Program-made: the position numbers and the translations under genes
In this document: positions 33,414-42,250 of the stretch, one piece after another
Numbering within the stretch: position 1 is the stretch's first letter
Layout: each line of letters opens with the position of its first letter
The notes under the pieces: model-generated
Told to the model about the DNA's origin: nothing
The model's database searches: none
The model's input: the letters and a program-made list of their open reading frames with translations, nothing else
Source of the DNA: Leifsonia sp. SCN 70-46
GTDB lineage: Bacteria; Actinomycetota; Actinomycetes; Actinomycetales; Microbacteriaceae
Length of the DNA stretch: 64,000 nucleotides
Assembly: GCA_001725325.1 (NCBI GenBank)
Contig: MEFY01000001.1
Span: forward strand, 496,001 to 560,000
Reading direction: 5' to 3'

Positions 33414-33773
33414 ATGCCGACCCTCGAGCTCCTCCCCGTGATCCAGGCGACGGCGTGCTGCGCGCCGCTCACGAAGGAGGTGCTCGGGCGGCAGGAGGCC
33501 GAGGGCCTCGCCCGGTCGCTCAAGGCGATAGCGGACCCGGCGCGGCTGCGCATCCTCTCCATGGTCGCGGCGCACGAGGATGCCGAGGCGTGCGTGTGCG
33601 ACCTGACCGAGCCGCTCGGGCTCAGCCAGCCCACGGTGTCGCACCACCTCAAGGTGCTCGTCGAGGCGGGGTTCCTCACGCGCTCGAAGCGCGCGACATG
33701 GGCCTACTACGCGCTCGTGCCGGGCGCGCTCGAGAGCCTCTCGGCGTTCCTCGTGAGCCCGCGCAGCCTCTAA
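33414..33773 (+). CDS. ArsR-family metalloregulator
   Basis: 119 residues: winged helix-turn-helix with the ADPARLRILSM start helix, the metal box EACVCDL, and LGLSQPTVSHHLKVLVEAGF. The pair of cysteines near the N-terminus (QATACCAPL) is the extra feature of actinobacterial arsenite/cadmium-type sensors. Such repressors release DNA on binding As(III), Sb(III), Cd(II) or Pb(II). No arsenite pump or arsenate reductase is adjacent. The nearest divergent frame is the cysteine-rich 11-residue peptide. Its stop overlaps the convergent SDR gene. Confidence 0.9.
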   Translation: MPTLELLPVIQATACCAPLTKEVLGRQEAEGLARSLKAIADPARLRILSMVAAHEDAEACVCDLTEPLGLSQPTVSHHLKVLVEAGFLTRSKRATWAYYALVPGALESLSAFLVSPRSL

Positions 33774-34531
33774 CCCTCGAAGCCGATGAGCCGGCCGGCC
33801 ATGGGGGCGAGCAGGCGCTTGGGCACGAGCCGCGTGCCCCACGCGGCGACGGCGTTGGCGGCACCCGAGACCACGTGCGGCGGCGTCGACCGGCGGTCGA
33901 GCGCGCGCAGGGCCGTGGCGACGACCTGCTGCGCGGTCTGCTGGCGGCCCACCGCCGCCTGGTCGGTCCCCACCACGTCGAAGAACTCGGTCGCCGTCGC
34001 GCCGGGCGCGAGCGCCGTGATCTTCACGCCGTGCTTGCGCGCCTCGGCCCACATCGCCTCGCTGAAGCTCAGCACGAACGACTTCGACGCGCCGTAGACG
34101 GCCATGCCCGGGATGGGCTGGAACGCCGCGGTGCTCGCGACGTTGACGATCCCGCCCGAGCCCGCGGCGATCATCGGGGGGAGGAAGGCGCGCGTGGCGT
34201 CGACCACGGCGGCGACGTTGAGCGCGACCTCCTGCGCGAGACGCTCGGGCGCCTCGTCGACGAGCGCGCCGTGCGTGCCGAATCCGGCGTTGTTGACGAG
34301 CAGGTCGACGGGGCCGGCAGCGTCGAAGAGCCGACTGCCCGCCTCGGGCAGCGCGAGGTCGATCGTCACGACCTGCACGTCGACGTCGAGCGAGGCGGCG
34401 AGGGCCTCGAGCCGGTCGGTGCGGCGCGCGGCGAGCACGAGGTCGGAGCCGCGCGCGGCGAGCTGGCGGGCGAACTCCACGCCGAGGCCGGCGGAGGCTC
34501 CCGTGATGAGGGATCGTTTCGGCGTGAACAT
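33770..34531 (-). CDS. Short-chain dehydrogenase/reductase
   Basis: 253 residues, classical SDR: TGASAGLGVEFARQLA binds NAD(P), NNAGFGTHG follows, and the catalytic Ser and YxxxK are in NVASTAAFQPIPGMAVYGASK. An arginine after the second strand (AARRTDRL) favours NADP. It is divergent from the TetR gene with a palindromic operator between them, so TetR probably represses it. AAGGAG ribosome site before the ATG. Substrate unknown. Confidence 0.9.
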   Translation of the reverse strand: MFTPKRSLITGASAGLGVEFARQLAARGSDLVLAARRTDRLEALAASLDVDVQVVTIDLALPEAGSRLFDAAGPVDLLVNNAGFGTHGALVDEAPERLAQEVALNVAAVVDATRAFLPPMIAAGSGGIVNVASTAAFQPIPGMAVYGASKSFVLSFSEAMWAEARKHGVKITALAPGATATEFFDVVGTDQAAVGRQQTAQQVVATALRALDRRSTPPHVVSGAANAVAAWGTRLVPKRLLAPMAGRLIGFEG

Positions 34532-34574
34532 CGTGTCTCCTTAGGTGAACAGGTGTGAACTAAGATAGGTTTAC

Positions 34575-34586
34575 AGGTGTACACCT
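34575..34586. promoter_or_regulatory. Probable TetR operator
   Basis: AGGTGTACACCT is a perfect 12-base palindrome between the divergent SDR and TetR genes. Related half sites AGGTGAAC and AGGTGTGAAC lie at 34543-34560, nearer the SDR start, and TATCTT on the minus strand (34564-34569) is a plausible SDR -10. Confidence 0.6.
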
Positions 34587-34611
34587 AGACCTGTCAAGCG
34601 AGGAGCGAAGG

Positions 34612-35160
34612 ATGCGCGAACGCAGCCCGCGCGGCGAGGGCGCCCGCCTGCGCGACGACCTCGTGACGGCGGCCCGAGAGCTGCTCGTCATCCCCGACGA
34701 CCAGGCGCCGTTCTCCCTGCGCTCCGTCGCGAAGGCGGTGGGGGTCTCCCCCGCCGCCGTCTACCGGCACTTCGCCTCCGCCGAGGAGCTCGTCGAGGCC
34801 GTCATCGCCGACCAGAACGACAGCCTGCGCGCCGCACTCGGCGAGGGTTCCATCGAGGAGCTCGGCAGGCGCTACGCCGCATGGGGGCTCGCCAACCGCG
34901 GCTCCTACGTGCTCCTGTTCGAGAGCGCCGACCGGCTCGCACACCGCGGCGGCCCCGGCACCCCCGGATGGGACATGGTCGAGGGCCTCGCCGCGAGGCT
35001 CGCCCACGAGCGCTCCCTCAGCCCGGAGGAGGGCACGGTGCTCGCCATCCGGCTGTGGACCGTGCTGCACGGCATCGTGTCGCTGCGCATCCACAAGCCC
35101 GACCTGCCGTGGCCGACCACGATCGACGACGAGATCGCCGCGCTAGTCGGCAGGCTGTGA
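34612..35160 (+). CDS. TetR-family transcriptional regulator
   Basis: 182 residues. The N-terminal helix-turn-helix is SVAKAVGVSPAAVYRHF, followed by an all-helical ligand domain of the TetR_C_33 (WHG) kind (ELGRRYAAWGLANRGSYVLLF). It is divergent from the SDR gene and probably controls it and itself through the palindrome at 34575-34586. AGGAG ribosome site 10 bases before the ATG. Its last 18 bases overlap the convergent channel gene. Confidence 0.9.
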   Translation: MRERSPRGEGARLRDDLVTAARELLVIPDDQAPFSLRSVAKAVGVSPAAVYRHFASAEELVEAVIADQNDSLRAALGEGSIEELGRRYAAWGLANRGSYVLLFESADRLAHRGGPGTPGWDMVEGLAARLAHERSLSPEEGTVLAIRLWTVLHGIVSLRIHKPDLPWPTTIDDEIAALVGRL

Positions 35161-35793
35161 CGGCTTCCGCGTGCCCACGCGGGCGACGATGATCGTGAGC
35201 GGGATGAGCACGAGCCAGGAGTACATGGCGATCGTGGCATCCCAGAACAGCGCGATGAGGATCGAGATGCCGAACACGATGGGCACCACGAGCAGGTTGC
35301 GCCGCACGTACCGGTACATGTCCGGCTCGACGATCGCGTCGACGAGGCCGCGCCGCCACGCGTAGGCCCACATCGCGAGCTGCACGACGCTCAGCATCGC
35401 GACGACCACGGCGTACAGCACGACCGACGGCACCTCGCCCGGATACTCGCTCATGAGGCTCGTGGGGAACGGCGTGAACGCCACGAGGAACAGCAGAACG
35501 AAGTTGAGCTGGATGAGGCGAGAGTCGAACCCGTTGATGACCCGGAACTTGCGGTGGTGGCCGTTCCAGTTGAGCGCGATGACGGCGAACGAGATGGCGT
35601 ACGCCATGAACCCCGGCAGCAGGCTCACGATGACGTCGCCCGAGGTCTCGCCGTTGTCGACCTCCGGCACGCGCAGGTCGACGACGAGCAGGGTCAGCGC
35701 GATGGCGAACACCGCGTCGCTGAAGAACACCACGCGCTCGGTCATCCTGCCGTGCCCGAAGATCGAGGCGTACCGGGCGCGGAGGGTCGACAT
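35143..35793 (-). CDS. TMEM175-family (DUF1211) potassium channel-like protein
   Basis: 216 residues with six membrane segments. The family signature RVVFFSDAVFAIALTLLV at the first helix contains the FSD motif that lines the pore of bacterial TMEM175 K+ channels. Two copies of the repeat are not both recognisable. I chose ATG at 35793, placed 6 bases after a -10 TAGATT; a GTG two codons upstream would lie within the promoter spacing. Divergent from the P450 gene with a shared palindromic promoter. Confidence 0.85.
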   Translation of the reverse strand: MSTLRARYASIFGHGRMTERVVFFSDAVFAIALTLLVVDLRVPEVDNGETSGDVIVSLLPGFMAYAISFAVIALNWNGHHRKFRVINGFDSRLIQLNFVLLFLVAFTPFPTSLMSEYPGEVPSVVLYAVVVAMLSVVQLAMWAYAWRRGLVDAIVEPDMYRYVRRNLLVVPIVFGISILIALFWDATIAMYSWLVLIPLTIIVARVGTRKPSQPAD

Positions 35794-35798
35794 GCTCA

Positions 35799-35814
35799 CA
35801 ATCTAGCTAGATTG
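35799..35814. promoter_or_regulatory. Palindromic double -10 element serving two divergent leaderless genes
   Basis: The 16-base perfect palindrome CAATCTAGCTAGATTG contains TAGATT on both strands (35808-35813 plus, 35805-35800 minus). Each copy ends 6 bases before a start codon: GTG 35820 (P450) and ATG 35793 (channel). The two promoters therefore compete for one site. Confidence 0.6.
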
Positions 35815-35819
35815 ACCCT

Positions 35820-37076
35820 GTGCCAGTAGCAGAGGATCTCGAAGCCCCCGTCCGCGAGCGCACGCTCAACCCGCTCACCGACGGGCTCGGATCGAGCGCC
35901 CGCGCGCACGAGCACCGGCTGCTCTCCGCCGCCCGCCCGGCCCTGCCGTTCCTCAACTGGCTCGGCATGTTCGCGAAGCCGCTCATCAAGGTGCCGGGGC
36001 TCGGCTGGATCACCGCCGACCCGCTCACGGCGCGCGCCGTGCTCACCGACCCCGACCACTTCACGCTCCTGAGCGAGGGCGGCGTGGGGCACCTGTGGGC
36101 CCAGATCCTCGGCGACTGGGTCTACGACCTCTTCGACGGGCCCGGCCACCACGACCTGCGCACGCGCAGCCGCGAGCTCTTCACCGAGAAGACCTCGGCG
36201 GCGTTCGTCGAGCGGGCCTGGGGCGGTCGCATCGAGGATGCCCGGCGCGCGTTCGAGGCGGGCGAGGACGTCGACCTCGCCGACCTCAGCCGCATCCTGG
36301 TCGGGCAGATGGTCGTGACCCTGCTCGGCATGCCCGCCGAGGACTCGGACGAGGCCTACCGCGAGATCTTCCGCACGGGCGAGGAGCTCGCGGCCACGGC
36401 GCTCGGCACCACCGCCGACACCGTGCTGCCGCCCGAGAAGATCGCCGCGGCCAAGGTCATCGTCGAGAAGCTCACGGGCCACATCGACGCGGTGTTCCCG
36501 ACGGCGTCGGGAGACACGATCATCGGCCGCTGCCGCGACCTCGGCCTCACGCTGCAGGAGACGAAGGGCCTCTCGACGCTGCTCATGGTCGCGGGCACCG
36601 AGACCGCGGCCTCCGCCATGGCGCGCACCGCGGCGCTGCTCTTCGACACGGGAGAGCAGCACGCGCTCATCGCGAAGCCGTCACTGCTCGAGAACGCGGT
36701 GCGCGAGGCGCTGCGCGTCACGTCCCCCGCGCCCATCATCGGACGCTCGGTGCTCGCCGACCTCACGATCGGCAGGCACACGCTGCGGGCCGGCGAGCGC
36801 ATCGTCGTGCTCACGTGGACCGCGAACAACCTCGCGGGCGCGTACCGGGTCGACCGCGACTACATCCCGCAGAACCGGCAGCTGTGGTTCGGCGCGGGCC
36901 GCCACCTGTGCCTCGGCGGGCCGCTCGCGCGCGCCGAGCTCTCGATGATCGTGCAGCTGCTCGTGGGCGACGGGCAGCCCTTCCGGGTCGTGTCGCGCCG
37001 CTACGGCAAGGGTGTGCTCATCCCCGCCTACGAGAGCCTCGTCGTGCGGAAGGTCACCTCCCCCGTGTCTCGCTAA
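35820..37076 (+). CDS. Cytochrome P450 (first copy)
   Basis: 418 residues. The I-helix oxygen motif is MVAGTETAA, the K-helix ExxR is in REALRVTS, and the haem loop is FGAGRHLCLGGPLARAE with the cysteine ligand. No membrane anchor, so a soluble bacterial type needing separate ferredoxin and reductase, neither of which is nearby. It resembles the P450 at 40359-41504 in its N-terminal PLIKVPGLG and C-terminal GVLIPAYESL segments. GTG start, leaderless. The stop codon lies inside the terminator arm. It probably acts with the opposite-strand cluster. Confidence 0.92.
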   Translation: MPVAEDLEAPVRERTLNPLTDGLGSSARAHEHRLLSAARPALPFLNWLGMFAKPLIKVPGLGWITADPLTARAVLTDPDHFTLLSEGGVGHLWAQILGDWVYDLFDGPGHHDLRTRSRELFTEKTSAAFVERAWGGRIEDARRAFEAGEDVDLADLSRILVGQMVVTLLGMPAEDSDEAYREIFRTGEELAATALGTTADTVLPPEKIAAAKVIVEKLTGHIDAVFPTASGDTIIGRCRDLGLTLQETKGLSTLLMVAGTETAASAMARTAALLFDTGEQHALIAKPSLLENAVREALRVTSPAPIIGRSVLADLTIGRHTLRAGERIVVLTWTANNLAGAYRVDRDYIPQNRQLWFGAGRHLCLGGPLARAELSMIVQLLVGDGQPFRVVSRRYGKGVLIPAYESLVVRKVTSPVSR

Positions 37077-37127
37077 GTTCCACAAGTCCCGGAGATGTGC
37101 TCGACTCGGGGAACTTAGCGAGACACG
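37064..37127. terminator. Long inverted repeat between convergent genes
   Basis: Arms CGTGTCTCGCTAAGTTCC (37064-37081) and its exact complement (37110-37127), spacer 28 bases. The left arm contains the last codons and TAA of the P450 gene. The convergent CDF gene stops at 37139. Confidence 0.65.
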
Positions 37128-37138
37128 AGGGGAAGGGG

Positions 37139-38053
37139 CTAGTCGTGGGTGGGGTGCTCGTGCGCCCCGTGGCCGGCAGGCTCGAGCTGGAACGTCGAGT
37201 GCTCGATCTGCACCGCGAAGTGCTCCGCGACGCAGTGCTGCAGGTCGTCGAGCATCTGCGCGTTGTGGCCGTCGTAGAAGCACGAGTCGTCGACGACGAC
37301 GTGGGCCGTGAGCACGGGCAGCCCCGTGGCGATCTGCGTGACGTGCAGGTCGTGCACGGCCTGCACGTGCGGCAGGTCGAGCAGGTGGTCGCGCACGGCG
37401 TCGAGGTCGAGACCCTTGGGCGTCGACTCCAGCAGCACGTTCGTGGTGTCGCGCAGCAGCAGCACGGCGCGCGGCAGGATGAGCGCGCCGATGAGGATGG
37501 CGGCGATCGCGTCGGCGAGCTGGAACCCCGTGAACGTGATCACGAGGGCCGCGGCGATGACGGCGACAGAGCCGAGCGCGTCGTTGAGCACCTCGAGGAA
37601 CGCCGCCCGCAGGTTGAGGTTCTTGCCGCGGCTCGACGCGAGCACGGCGATCGACGCGGCGTTGCCGACGAGGCCGATGATGCCGAACACGATGAGCTGC
37701 GGGCCCGGGATCTGCGGCGGGTCGAACAGGCGCTGCACGGCCTCGACGAGCACGAAGATGCCCACGGCGAGCAGTACGGCCGCCTGGGCCGTCGCGCCCA
37801 GGACCTCGGCACGGGCCATGCCCCATGTGCGCCGTGAGGTCGCGGGGCGCCTGACGAGCGTCGCCGCGAGCAGCGCTATCGCGAGCCCGCCCGCGTCGGT
37901 GAGCATGTGCGCCGCGTCGACGAGCAGCGCGAGGCTCCCCGTGATGACGGCGCCCACGACCTCCGCGACGAGGATCGTCGCCGTGATGCCGAGGGCTATC
38001 GCGATGCGGCCACGGCCGGACGACGCGTGGTCGTGATCGTGGTCGTGTGCCAT
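37139..38053 (-). CDS. Cation diffusion facilitator (CzcD/ZitB-like)
   Basis: 304 residues: His-rich N-terminus (AHDHDHDHA), six membrane segments with the metal sites DAAHMLTDAGG and EVLNDALGS (HxxxD and NDxxG-type positions), and a cytoplasmic CDF dimerisation domain ending in another His-rich tail (HGAHEHPTHD). It exports Zn2+, Cd2+ or Co2+ against protons. It begins one base after the OleD-like stop codon, so it is translated with the lipid cluster; whether it belongs functionally is unclear. Confidence 0.92.
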   Translation of the reverse strand: MAHDHDHDHASSGRGRIAIALGITATILVAEVVGAVITGSLALLVDAAHMLTDAGGLAIALLAATLVRRPATSRRTWGMARAEVLGATAQAAVLLAVGIFVLVEAVQRLFDPPQIPGPQLIVFGIIGLVGNAASIAVLASSRGKNLNLRAAFLEVLNDALGSVAVIAAALVITFTGFQLADAIAAILIGALILPRAVLLLRDTTNVLLESTPKGLDLDAVRDHLLDLPHVQAVHDLHVTQIATGLPVLTAHVVVDDSCFYDGHNAQMLDDLQHCVAEHFAVQIEHSTFQLEPAGHGAHEHPTHD

Positions 38054-38054
38054 G

Positions 38055-38909
38055 TCACCATTGTTCCGCACCCGACAGCGAAGTGGGTCCCGGCCGGAAG
38101 CCCAGCAGCTCGCGCGCGCGGGTGAGGTCGAGCGTGCGCTCGAGTCCGAGCTGCGAGACCGCGTAGCGCGTGAGGCGCGGACGTCTCGACAGCCTCTCGA
38201 GGGCGGCGGCGGCCGTGAACGCCGCGCGGTACGGGATGCGGGCGAGCGAGACATCCCCGCGACCGCGCCGCTGCAGGAACTCGCGCAGCACCGCCGAGAG
38301 CAGCACGTCGGTGTCGTCGCCGACGTTGTAGACCCCCGCGGGTCCCGTGAGCGCGAGCTCGACGGCCGCCGTGAGGTTGTCGATGTGGGTGAGGGTGTGG
38401 CGCACCTCCGCGCCCTCGGGCAGCACGAGGCGGTGCCCGCGGATGCCCGCGAGGATGCGGGGCAGCAGCGTCGTGTCCCCGGGGCCGTAGACGGCGTGCG
38501 GCCGCAGCACGACGGCGTCGGCGGGCAGCTCGGCCTCGGCCGCGGCCTTCGACTCGGAGTACGTGCTCAGGAACCGGGCGGGCGGCGGAGCATCCTCGCG
38601 CACGCGCACGCTCGGCGTGAACGCGTCGTACACGCTCGACGTGCTCACGTGCACGAGGCGCGCGCCGCCCGCGCTCGCGACGACGTTGCGCGTGCCGATG
38701 CGGTTGGCGAGCATGGCGTCGCCGAGGCTCGCCCGGTCGGAGGCGAGGGCGGCGCAGTGCACGACGGCGTCGGCGCGCAGCTCGCGGGGGCCGGTCGTGA
38801 TGTCCCACTCGCGGCGGGTGAGGGGCGTGACGTCGTGGCCGTGCTCGCGCAGGCGGCGCACGACCGCACCCCCGACGAAGCCCGCGGCACCCGTGACGGC
38901 GACCCTCAC
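38055..38909 (-). CDS. NAD-dependent epimerase/dehydratase, OleD-like
   Basis: 284 residues, extended SDR. VTGAAGFVGGAV binds NAD(P); catalytic YSESK follows the STSSVYD strand. RPHAVYGPGDTTLLPRILA and LTRYAVSQLGLERTLD are the kind of segments seen in OleD, which reduces beta-keto acids to beta-hydroxy acids in olefin/beta-lactone pathways; this reading is by recollected similarity. The GTG start overlaps the ligase stop by 4 bases. Alternatively a sugar or sterol dehydrogenase. Confidence 0.8.
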   Translation of the reverse strand: MRVAVTGAAGFVGGAVVRRLREHGHDVTPLTRREWDITTGPRELRADAVVHCAALASDRASLGDAMLANRIGTRNVVASAGGARLVHVSTSSVYDAFTPSVRVREDAPPPARFLSTYSESKAAAEAELPADAVVLRPHAVYGPGDTTLLPRILAGIRGHRLVLPEGAEVRHTLTHIDNLTAAVELALTGPAGVYNVGDDTDVLLSAVLREFLQRRGRGDVSLARIPYRAAFTAAAALERLSRRPRLTRYAVSQLGLERTLDLTRARELLGFRPGPTSLSGAEQW

Positions 38910-40366
38910 ACGAGCCTCCGCAGGGCCTCGCGGTCGAGCTTCTGGCTCCGCCCCTTCTTCGGAAGGGCGTCGAGCACGACGATGCGGTCGGGCATGACCG
39001 CCGCGTCGATGAGGCCGGGCAGCGCCGCGCGCACGCGCGAGGTGTCGCCCACGATCGCGAGCACGAGCTCGTCGTCGCCGATGTCGTTCGGCACCCCCAC
39101 GAGGGCCGCCTCGCGCACGCCCGGGATGCCCGCGATGACGGGCTCGTACAGGCCCGGGTAGACGTTGGTGGTGCCGCGGATGAACATGTCCTTGCTGCGC
39201 CCGCCGAGGATGACCCTGCCGCCCTCGAGGCGCGCGAGGTCGCCCGTCCTGAGCTCGGCGAGCGGCGGCTCCCCGAGGTAGCTCGCGAGCCCGTCGCCCG
39301 CGACGACGAGCTCGCCGTCGTCGATACGCGCCGCCACGGAGCCCATGAGCTCGCCCACGTAGTCGCCGGGGCCGTCGAAGGCGAGCTTCTCGTCGCCGTC
39401 GGCGATCGCGACGGGCAGGATCTCCGTCATGCCGTAGATCGCGCGGATGCCCGTGCCCGGCAGCTGCGCGCGCACGCGCTCGAGCAGAGGCCGCAGCACG
39501 GGGGCGCCCCCGATGAGCACCATGCGCAGGTCGGCGCGCACGCCTGACGTGAGCAGCGCGTCGAGCGCCGCCGGCACCGCGAAGAGCACGTCGGCACGGT
39601 CGAGCAGCGGCAGGTACCTGTCGGGCTTCGCGCCGGGGTCGGCCCCCGCGGGCGGCAGCACCCAGTGCGCGCCCGAGATGAGCGCGGGGATGCCGACCAT
39701 GAGCTGGTCGGTGAGCACGACCTCGCCGGACACGAATCCCACGTGCGCCGCGAAGTCGGCGAGGCCCGTGCCGAGCGACGTGCGCGTGTGCACGACGGCC
39801 TTGGGGTGCGCGGTGGTGCCCGACGTGAAGATGATGAGCGCCTCGCCGGTGGCGGGGTCCGCCGAGATCGGGCTGCCGTGGCGCGGCAGGCTCGACAGCC
39901 GGATCGCGCCCTTCGGCACCCCGGGCAGCCACGGCCCCGCGTAGATGTGCCGCGCCCGGGGCACGACAGACCGGTAGTCGGGCAGCTCGAGCCCGCGCGC
40001 CCGCGCGACGCGGCGCAGGGGTCCGCGCGAGACGGCGTAGAGCAGGGACTCCGCCGCGACCCACCCCGGCGCCGCGAGCCCCGCGCGGGCGCGGAACATC
40101 GCCTCGCCCGCCCCCGGGTCCGCGAACACGACGGTTCCGCCCGCGGCTATCGTCCCGAGGGCGAGGCAGATGCCGTCGAGGCCCGGCCGCACGGAGAACA
40201 GCATGCGGTCCCCCGGCCTCAGGCCGGCTGCTGTGAGGGAGGACGCCACGCCGAGGATGCGGTCGCGCAGGTCGCGGTAGCGCAGCGTCGTCCTCCGCAA
40301 CGTCATCGCCGGGGCGTCGGGCGTGCGCTCGCACGCCTCGAGCAGCGCGGCGAGGATGTCAGGCAC
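38906..40366 (-). CDS. AMP-dependent ligase, OleC-like
   Basis: 486 residues of the ANL superfamily: P-loop IIFTSGTTAHPKAVVH, A5 IYGMTEILPVA, A7-A8 RTGDLARLEGGRVILGGRS and a C-terminal KKGRSQKLDREAL lysine. The TE-LPVA segment resembles OleC beta-lactone synthetases, but the intact C-terminal lysine region also fits an acyl-CoA or acyl-AMP ligase. GTG start overlaps the P450 stop by 8 bases; the reductase follows with a 4-base overlap. The pathway role is inferred from the cluster. Confidence 0.82.
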   Translation of the reverse strand: MPDILAALLEACERTPDAPAMTLRRTTLRYRDLRDRILGVASSLTAAGLRPGDRMLFSVRPGLDGICLALGTIAAGGTVVFADPGAGEAMFRARAGLAAPGWVAAESLLYAVSRGPLRRVARARGLELPDYRSVVPRARHIYAGPWLPGVPKGAIRLSSLPRHGSPISADPATGEALIIFTSGTTAHPKAVVHTRTSLGTGLADFAAHVGFVSGEVVLTDQLMVGIPALISGAHWVLPPAGADPGAKPDRYLPLLDRADVLFAVPAALDALLTSGVRADLRMVLIGGAPVLRPLLERVRAQLPGTGIRAIYGMTEILPVAIADGDEKLAFDGPGDYVGELMGSVAARIDDGELVVAGDGLASYLGEPPLAELRTGDLARLEGGRVILGGRSKDMFIRGTTNVYPGLYEPVIAGIPGVREAALVGVPNDIGDDELVLAIVGDTSRVRAALPGLIDAAVMPDRIVVLDALPKKGRSQKLDREALRRLV

Positions 40367-41504
40367 GCCGCACCCGCAGAGACCGGTAGCTCGGGATGAG
40401 CACCCCGCGCGCGGCCTCGCGCGACGTGATGCGCAGCGGTCCCGCATCCAGGAGGGCGTCGAGCGTGAGGCGGATCTGCGCCATCGCGAGCGGCGCCCCC
40501 AGGCAGAAGTGCGTCCCGGCCCCGAACCACAGCTGCTTGAGCTGGGCGGCGACGTTCGTGCCCGGGTCGAAGGGCCCGAGCGCGCGGTTCGCGGCGTACG
40601 TGGCCAGGATGATCCGGTCGCCCGGCCGCACGGCTACCGGTCCGATGGCCCCGTGCGCGACGACGCTGCGCAGCATGACGGGCGACGGGGTGGTCACGCG
40701 CAGGCCCTCCGCGATCGCCGGCTCCGCGAGGGAGCGGTCCGCGGCGATGAGCGGCAGCCACCCCGAGTCCACGAGCACGGCGACGAGCCGCGGGATGTAC
40801 GACACGAGCGTCTCCGTGCCCGTGAGCACGAAGGCGCCGACGGCACCCATGGCCTCGTCCTCGGTGAGGCCGAGCGCGCGCATCCTGCCGGGGACCGTCT
40901 GCTCGTCGCCCGCGCGGTAGGCGGCGCGCGCGTGGGCGGTCAGCTCGTCGAGGATGCCCCGCGCGACGCCCACCTGCGCCGGGGTGAGCCGGGGCCGGGC
41001 GAGGCGCACGAAGCGCGTGATCGACGAGACCCTGTCGAACAGCTCGTCGTCGAGGCTGTCGGGCGGGAGCCCCACGAGCTGGGCGATCATGGCGCTCGCG
41101 TAGCGCTTGACCTCGGCGACGACGTCGACGGACTCCCCCGCGACGAGGCGCGCGGTGAGGTCGGCGGTCGGCAGGGATGCCGCCGCGAGCGGCTCGACGT
41201 AGGCCGGGGAGAAGAGCGGGCCGAGCTTGCGGCGCAGGGCGAGGTGGTCGGCGCCCTCCATGTTGAGGAGCACGGCGGGGCCGAGCACGGGGGTCCACAG
41301 GTCGCTCGGGCTGCCGGGGCCCGTCTTGGTGAAGGTGGCCGTGTCCATGAGGGTGGAGCGCAGCAGGGCGGCGTCCCGCACGAGCACGCCCAGGCCGGGC
41401 ACGCGCAGCACGGGCCGCCGCGCCGTCTGCAGGAGCGGGTAGACGACGGGATGGGCCGCGCGCATGACGCGCTCCTCCCAGGTCTGCGCGAGCTCGATCG
41501 TCAT
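40359..41504 (-). CDS. Cytochrome P450 (second copy)
   Basis: 381 residues, soluble bacterial P450. The I-helix region is FVLTGTETLVSY, ExxR is in AEGLRVT, and the haem loop is FGAGTHFCLGAPLAMAQ. The N-terminal PVLRVPGLGVLV and C-terminal RGVLIPSYRSLRVRR resemble the P450 at 35820. The ATG overlaps the GT2 stop by 4 bases and the end overlaps the ligase by 8, so it is an integral part of the unit. It probably hydroxylates the lipid product or intermediate. Confidence 0.92.
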   Translation of the reverse strand: MTIELAQTWEERVMRAAHPVVYPLLQTARRPVLRVPGLGVLVRDAALLRSTLMDTATFTKTGPGSPSDLWTPVLGPAVLLNMEGADHLALRRKLGPLFSPAYVEPLAAASLPTADLTARLVAGESVDVVAEVKRYASAMIAQLVGLPPDSLDDELFDRVSSITRFVRLARPRLTPAQVGVARGILDELTAHARAAYRAGDEQTVPGRMRALGLTEDEAMGAVGAFVLTGTETLVSYIPRLVAVLVDSGWLPLIAADRSLAEPAIAEGLRVTTPSPVMLRSVVAHGAIGPVAVRPGDRIILATYAANRALGPFDPGTNVAAQLKQLWFGAGTHFCLGAPLAMAQIRLTLDALLDAGPLRITSREAARGVLIPSYRSLRVRRA

Positions 41505-42250
41505 CGGATGTCCACGTGGTCGGGACGGTACGCGTGGTCCTTGTACCAGAGCAGGGTGTTCTTGAGGCCCCACGCGGTCACGCGGCGCGAGCTGCCGAAC
41601 ACGACGACGTCGCGCCGGCGGGCGTAGTTGCCCGTGAGGCGGCGCACGGCGTTCACGAGCGCGCGGTCCTCGTGCAGGTCTTCGATTGCCGTGCGCGGGA
41701 AGCCCCCGGCGGCCTCGTAGAGGTCGGACCGGATGGCCACGTTGCATCCCGCCGCCATCATGTACGGCCCGCGGTACTCGGGCGAGCGGTTGCCGGGCCG
41801 CACGCGGCCGAACGCCTCGGCGAGCTCGACGGCGGCGCGCAGCAGGATGCGGCGGCCGAGCCCCAGGCCCTCGTCGTGCCGGGGCACGAGCTCCCCGCCG
41901 ACGAGCTCCAGCTCCCCGAGCGAGCGGCGGACGGACGCCGTCCAGTCGGCGCGCGGCAGGCAGTCGGCGTCGGTGCGGGCGAGCAGGGTGGCTCCCGCGG
42001 CGATGGCGGCCCGCATCCCCGTGTCGGCGGCGGCGCCCGTGCCCTTCTGGGTCTCGGTGATGATGTGCCAGCGCGGGTTGCCGCGCGCGGCGATGACGTC
42101 GGCCGAGCCGTCCGTCGAGCCGTTGTCGACGAAGAAGACGTCGAAGTCGCCGTCGGTCTGCGCCTCGAGCGCGTCGAGCGTGGGCCCGATGCCGACGGCC
42201 TCGTTGTAGACGGGGACGACGACCGCGAGGCTGTGACCCGCTGGATTCAC
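41501..42250 (-). CDS. Family 2 glycosyltransferase
   Basis: 249 residues, GT-A fold: VVVPVYNEAVGIG at the N-terminus, DNGSTDGSADVI for the nucleotide, and the metal-binding DxD in LARTDADCLP. A GGFPRTAIEDLHEDRAL segment supplies the catalytic acidic residues. No membrane helices, unlike polyprenol-phosphate transferases, although the C-terminal part is amphipathic. GTG start overlaps the ketosynthase stop by 4 bases. It probably adds a sugar to the product of the cluster. Confidence 0.85.
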   Translation of the reverse strand: MNPAGHSLAVVVPVYNEAVGIGPTLDALEAQTDGDFDVFFVDNGSTDGSADVIAARGNPRWHIITETQKGTGAAADTGMRAAIAAGATLLARTDADCLPRADWTASVRRSLGELELVGGELVPRHDEGLGLGRRILLRAAVELAEAFGRVRPGNRSPEYRGPYMMAAGCNVAIRSDLYEAAGGFPRTAIEDLHEDRALVNAVRRLTGNYARRRDVVVFGSSRRVTAWGLKNTLLWYKDHAYRPDHVDIR

